Below the pieces are notes generated by a model. It was not told the origin of the DNA, did no database searches, and was given only the letters and a program-made list of their open reading frames with translations. DNA of 64,000 nt from Prostheceraeus crozeri. Lineage: Eukaryota > Platyhelminthes > Polycladida > Euryleptidae. Numbering within the stretch: the stretch's first letter is position 1; every line of letters begins with the position of its first letter. The stretch spans positions 1 to 64,000 of the forward strand of contig CAJQUW010005768.1 of the NCBI GenBank assembly GCA_907163375.1. The letters are read 5' to 3'. Position numbers and translations under genes: made by a program. Positions 59,152-64,000 of this stretch are shown one piece after another.

Positions 59152-59965
59152 TTACTTTTTCGTTTTACGTCCATTATCCATTCTTCTTAGGGGAGGACGG
59201 TTTTTCCCAATGGATTTTCTCCATGATTCACGGTTGGTAGCATCATTCTTCTTCAAGCCAAGCTCCTTGCAATCCTCAAGCACCGTTTCGCGCCGTCTTC
59301 TGAGGCCACGGTAGGTCCATGCCATACACCTTCTTGATCCAGTTATCTTCTGGCTTCCGGAGAACATACCCGAATCATCTAATACGGTTCCTTTTCAAGA
59401 CAGCATTGATATCTTCTATTCGAAGAAGTTGGAGAAGCATGGAAGAAGCGAACTTGTCTATCAAAGATACGCCCATCATGCAACTTATCATTCTGAGTTC
59501 TGCTGTCACCATTCTCTGTTGATCTTCGACTTTCATGAGCCATGTTCACTGCCGTATATCATGCACTTTCTCACACACGCGTCATACTTTGGCCTTTCAT
59601 CCACAAAGGAGTCGCCGTCGAAGTTAGAAATGGTGACCACCACCGGATTCCATCATGTCACCAAAGATAACAAAATCTGCTCACAGTCTGATAAGTGTTA
59701 CGCTGCCACTGAGATTGAACCGAGTTGTTCTTCATTTGTGGTTCCAAAAGAGCGCAGCTGGCCCTGACGGAGTTTGCACACGAAGGACGACTCAACTGAG
59801 GCCAGGCTCCCTCTAACTCCGCTACATCTCTTGTGCATCCATACGTGGCAAACCACACACTGAACAGAATTGGAGCCGACACCTTCTGACAAGAACGTAC
59901 TGCAAGGGAACTTAGGCCGAGTTGATGGGCCGGTGGGATTTTGTGTACAATGCATGTACAATTAG
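59152..59965 (-). pseudogene. LINE ORF2 C-terminal fragment with a PHD-like finger
   Basis: Minus-strand pieces read, in order, a finger-like VGSNSVQCVVCHVWMHKRCS (about 59850), then SLIDKFASSMLL and LRIEDINAVLKRNRIR (about 59420), a KPEDNWIKKVYGM piece (about 59330), and LEDCKELGLKKNDATNRESWR (about 59230). I recall the same series, CxGVGSNSIxCxxCxxWVHKKCSG followed by RRSRLRWFGHVxRK and DxKELGLxxEDAxDRxxWR, from a common animal LINE with a C-terminal domain. Frame changes separate the pieces. It is a different LINE from the one at 5.1 kb. Confidence 0.7.
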
Positions 59966-59975
59966 TAACAATCAA

Positions 59976-61186
59976 ATCTATTCAAACATCAAAAGGACAC
60001 TAATGGATCTTGATCCTGGAAAAATGTTATTAAAGCTATTGTTTGTTAGTTTACATAAGTAAATCTGATATCAAAAAACTTTCTATGAAAAATAAAAAGA
60101 TAATATTTTTTAAGCAAAAAGCATGTTTTAGAATGCGGTTTGCGCCATAAACAATACACCACAAATATATCTACCATCCCTTGATAAAGCTGTTCTATGG
60201 AAGCCTCAATAAAATATTTAAATAAGAGAAGAGGTCTCAGTGATATCTAAAACCTATGTCTCATGTACTTGTCACTGTCTCCAACGTCGCTGCTCGAATA
60301 TCAATAGAAATATCGATAATGAAAATTTCACTATCGTTTTAACCCTAGTTAAAATGTTAGTCTGAAAATCATTAGCCTCTGACAACTCGTGGAGACATTT
60401 GGGTATAGTGAAACACTGGTCGTATTGGTTGAGTACATAGAGTAAGTATATATAGGTAGAGTGTCGACTCAAGAAAGTGTCGGTATACAGTGAAAATCTT
60501 TATATGAAAATATTTAGTTTTTTACGGAGATTACGTTCATGCGGTCCAAAAAATTATTTGATCAGTTTTCAAAATGCTAAATTTTTGAAAATTTATATAC
60601 TGGCGACATGAAGCCCCTTTGTAACTAGCATGAAACAAGTTGGTCATCGAAAAGAATAAATATTTGCTAATAAGCATCTTAATTAAGAGGAAATTTTAGC
60701 TGATAATCAATGAAATTTCATTAGTCCAGTCCCTGCAAGTCTTCTTGGAAAAGTTGAGATCTTATTGAGAGTCTTGGCTGATATGTCATGTATTTAATTT
60801 AGTTTTCAGCGGCCTGATTTTATGTTTCACAAGGCGTCATTTCTCGAATACGAATAGTAAAGTGTACCCATTTACATCTTTCAAAGTTAATTATGATAAT
60901 TTTCTTTGATTACGATGTTTGGCTCTTTAAGTGGTAGTCTGTGATATGATCACGCTATTGAAAAAATAATCTTATTATAATAAAGCTGAGCTTTAATTGG
61001 TAACCCATCGAATTTCTAATTTGACACACTATACCTTGTATTACCTCTCTCAATTGTCATGACATGGAGGATTTGTGGAATACTATTCCTCATGCCATTC
61101 CTTATTCTGCATTGCTTTCATTATCTGTCAAATTCGTTTACATTTCTCCATAAGTTTTAAAACTGCATATCTCACAGGTGGTACTG
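59976..61186. other. No gene recognised
   Basis: AT-rich; short frames without motifs. Confidence 0.5.
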
Positions 61187-61202
61187 GATCTCGACCTGGT
61201 CT

Positions 61203-61286
61203 TGACTCATGTTCATTTAATGAAATCGACACTGTATACACATTGGACATTTAATAAATGCTGAGTTACCACTCTACTTAATATAC
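61203..61286 (+). repeat. Third copy of a palindrome-arm segment
   Basis: GACTCATGTTCATTTAATGA and CACTCTACTTAATAT match the right palindrome arm at 35874-35955 with about 10-15% difference. It shows that this part of the arm is a dispersed repeat. Confidence 0.7.
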
Positions 61287-61614
61287 TTACTCTATGGTTG
61301 AGTAGGTTCCCCTAGGGAGGGATTCCATCACCTTATTTTCTAAAATCATCACTTATTATGTATTAGAATAATTCTTGAATTACTCGTGTAGGTATGTTTC
61401 AGTTTCACTTTTATCGCAGATTACATTCCAATTTCATCTAAAATAAATCCATGTTTGGCTTACGAATCATAGATCAGTCATTTCGGATGTGTGAGACTCA
61501 AATAGCAAATGAAATAACTTTCGGATGCAAATATGATTCAATATACAATCGACATGATAAAGTAAAAAATTCTTCAGTGGTATAGTTCTCTTCGAAATTT
61601 CTTTATTGGCAAGC

Positions 61615-61639
61615 TTTCGGGTGATCCACCCTTCCTCAG
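61615..61639 (-). other. CTGANGA-hairpin-GAAA motif at a PLE end
   Basis: Minus strand: CTGAGGA, one spare A, perfect 5-bp stem GGGTG/CACCC with a 3-nt loop, then GAAA. Same layout as at 5999-6028. Hammerhead-like, but with one spare base before stem II. Confidence 0.45.
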
Positions 61640-61865
61640 GCACGACAAGTTGAGAGTGAACAAGACAAGCTGGCAAACATGCACAATCACTGTTAAACAC
61701 AAATTACTTAAAAACGCCACTCTACTGACGCCAAGGTCACAATTAAGCCACGCTACTGTCCACTACACTCTATCAACAAACTTAAACGCATTAGGATACT
61801 ACTGGCTACAGAACAATAAAAGTAAATACATAAAACACGAAATGCTTAAGTACAGAACGAAGCAG

Positions 61866-62175
61866 TCACCGATAGAGAGACTTCCACACGCGGTCCACTG
61901 CAACTCCACAGTCTCGGTTGAACGTGTCGTTGCTGAGGATATGAAAACCTTCTTTTATCCTCCTCCGTCTCCAGTTCACTTCAATTCCTATTACCTCGAA
62001 TGTGTCGAATGCAGGACGATGATTCATCTTATGGCAGTGCTCACTGATTGCAGACCTTGTGTTCATCTCGCTCGCATCCTTCTCGTGTTCTTTCTTCCTC
62101 TCCCTTGCTCTTCGAGATGTCTCACCCACGTAGCACTTGTCACATTCTCCACACTTCTGCCTGTAATACAGCTTG
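61866..62175 (-). pseudogene. PLE GIY-YIG endonuclease piece
   Basis: The minus strand reads YYRQKCGECDKCYVGETSRR, then ARERKKEHEKD, SAISEHCHKMNH and FEVIGIEVNWRRRRIKEG. CYVGETSRR is the second half of the GIY-YIG core, with its conserved Arg; the HxxxxxH and E follow as in PLE nucleases. The two flanking Cys (C-x2-C) before YVG are the linker zinc ligands known in this group. The N-terminal GIY and RT are missing. Confidence 0.7.
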
Positions 62176-62228
62176 CCAATAAAGAAATTTCGAAGAGAAC
62201 TATACCACTGAAGAATTTTTTACTTTAT

Positions 62229-64000
62229 GCTAACTTCGTTCTCGAGAAGAAGGAACAATGTATGAATCGACATGATGTATTGTCCCTACCATCCTCACTG
62301 TTGTAGGAATGATAGAAGGCAGCTTTTGCGGAACAGCTTTTAAGATTTTTAGGTTCGATTACCTGTCTTTTCACCAAGTGCTGCAAGTCCCTCATATTTT
62401 GGGATAGTCGCTCATTATCACTACTTTTGTTACCTCAATCATTTTAGCAAATCAGATGCCAAAAAAATACTTCCTAAATATTTTGTTAGAGATTTATCCG
62501 CTATAAAACTAGTTATAGAATTGCAAGTGTTGAGTGAGATTGAACTATTTTCAATGTATTAACCTCTAAAAAAGTAAGTAGGTCATTGACAATTCCTTGA
62601 TTATAGGCTTACACAAAGCATGGGGAATATGTCTTGATCAGGGATCATCGGAAAATTCTATTTTGAAACTCAATAGTACAGACAACATATTCTAATTCGA
62701 TGTGTCCTTATCTGACATCTCAACACGCTAAGAAAGGGTTTTTTAGAGTCAATATGTTTCCTGAAGAATGTCATGTGACAGTGCTCGTAAAGTAATAATC
62801 TGATCAATATATCTCTTTGCAAATATTTTCGCCTGTAAGGGAATATAACCATTCATGAATGAAGCGTCTCAAAAGTAAGAGTAAAGAAGGGTTTTTCAAC
62901 TCTCTCGATCACACAATGACTGAAATAATTGTTTTGCAATCTCTTCGTTTTCCGTAGTACAACAGATGGTAGCGTTCAATAGGCAATGGTTTACTTTAAC
63001 CAAAGAAAATTGCCATAATTCTCTGATTGAAACGATTATCGAATAGTATTTTCAGGGAAAGTCTTCAAATTTTGAGTCGATAATGGAAAAGAGATTATTT
63101 AATGAAGTTTATGTTTTACTACTATTGGTGTTTGCGGCAATCTGTAGTAAGCACATAATGTACATGCAGTAAAAATGCGTGATTGTTGCCAAATAATTAC
63201 TGTTTTTGCACGTTACAGACACAAAAATTAATCAAAAAGTAATTACAATTCACTTTTGCTGAGCAATCAATTAATTATAATTGCATCAGGAAGCTGTCAA
63301 TTAATTGCAATTATTTATCATCAACATTAGAATGACTAAATCTTGATTTGAATTATTTGCTTTGATATTTCACATTCAAGGATTACTACATAAATAGGTT
63401 ACATAGACCAGATACTGCTAAGATATCTGTGCATATATCTTTGTGGCCCCTGAGTAGACTAAAATACTTTTCAAGTCGTATAATGGCTTTTGGTAATTTG
63501 GATAGTTACCTGAGTAGACCCATTGCATGAAAAACAAATATATTCTTAATTGGATGCGAAAATGGATAAATTGTTACTGCAGAATTCAGTTCATGCATCA
63601 GAATTATAGCGACAATCAGTTATTTAAGCAAGTGAATGAATAATCACACATGTCGTGGTAACAGGACTGTGTTTAGCTATGTTAGTCTAAGCTTAAATTT
63701 AGTTTAGCTTAAGCTATGTTTAGCAAGCGTGGTATCAAAATTAATCACTGATGTATGAAATGTTGAATGTTAATACTTTTGTTAATGATATGACGCCATG
63801 CTGGACAATGCAAACACTCATTGGTTCTTCACCGAGCACTTCAATGGAAATAGCGTTGCAATAAACCAAAATTTGGATTTTGAAAGAAGCAAGACATTTT
63901 TCTCCGTGCATGCTTTGATCAAGCGGTACAAAATATATGTAGTTATTCTGCCTCAGAAGTTTACCCAGTGCTGAATTTTGCAGGCTGTATTATGAGCACT
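62229..64000. other. No gene recognised
   Basis: AT-rich; short frames without motifs. A repeated TTTAGCTTAAGCTATGTTTAG-like stretch lies near 63675-63725 but is very short. Confidence 0.5.

Larger units (their letters stand above)
61557..62228 (-). mobile_element. Penelope-like fragment between inverted 59-bp repeats
   Basis: 61557-61615 and 62170-62228 are inverted copies sharing TTCTTCAGTGGTATAGTTCT and AAATTTCTTTATTGGCAAGC. On the minus strand the left end continues into GAAA, a perfect 5-bp stem (GGGTG/CACCC) and CTGAGGA (61615-61639). A GIY-YIG nuclease piece lies between. No RT remains. Confidence 0.65.

Overview
The window looks like gene-poor, AT-rich nuclear DNA of an invertebrate animal. 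No host gene with exons could be supported. Nearly everything recognisable is mobile DNA: one Gypsy LTR element, several Penelope-like elements (PLEs), non-LTR retrotransposons (LINEs), two Tc1/mariner copies and a third mariner-like ruin, a hAT element with a perfect 8-bp target duplication, PIF/Harbinger-like and other short inverted-repeat elements, tRNA-derived SINE heads and one tRNA-Thr-like gene. This mix (PLE + hAT + Tc1 + Gypsy + LINEs with ATT tails) points to an animal, probably an invertebrate; the species cannot be fixed from sequence alone.

Layout. 0-4.3 kb: a pyrimidine-rich 180-bp tandem repeat and a diverged 343-bp tandem duplication whose two copies keep a related reading frame on the minus strand. 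4.3-6.1 kb: a PLE remnant (GIY-YIG nuclease piece) between inverted termini, with a LINE 3' end inside. 7.1-9.1 kb: a degraded transposase-like gene and a 715-bp hAT element. 9.1-13.2 kb: an element with ~460-bp inverted ends holding a nested Tc1/mariner copy and a tRNA-Thr-like gene. 14.2-15.75 kb: a PLE with RT and GIY-YIG pieces. 21.8-29.1 kb: the Gypsy element. 31.2-38.75 kb: a 7.5-kb palindrome. 39.7-41.3 kb: the second Tc1/mariner copy. 43.8-47.9 kb: a PLE-terminus foldback, a 0.7-kb inverted-repeat element and a LINE split by a Harbinger-like insertion. 49.9-50.6 kb: a mariner-like ruin. 55-62.2 kb: LINE tails, a LINE C-terminal piece and a third PLE fragment. The rest is unannotated AT-rich sequence.

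The most interesting object is the Gypsy element at 21764-29067. Its LTRs (533 and 531 bp) are almost identical, so it is young, though its coding region has about three breaks. The gag reading frame opens inside the LTR, so the LTR encodes its first 128 residues, and it runs straight through the tRNA-Leu-type primer binding site. The capsid part of Gag holds a tandem duplication of one ~74-residue unit. Gag ends on a textbook -1 frameshift signal (TTTAAAC, 6-nt spacer, 10-bp stem). Downstream of integrase, where retroviruses keep env, sits a GC-rich extra coding region that ends in an SGNH/GDSL-hydrolase-like domain. It lies just after a strong splice acceptor that matches in phase a splice donor in the LTR. 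Together these suggest a Gypsy lineage with an unusual Gag and a captured hydrolase in the env position.
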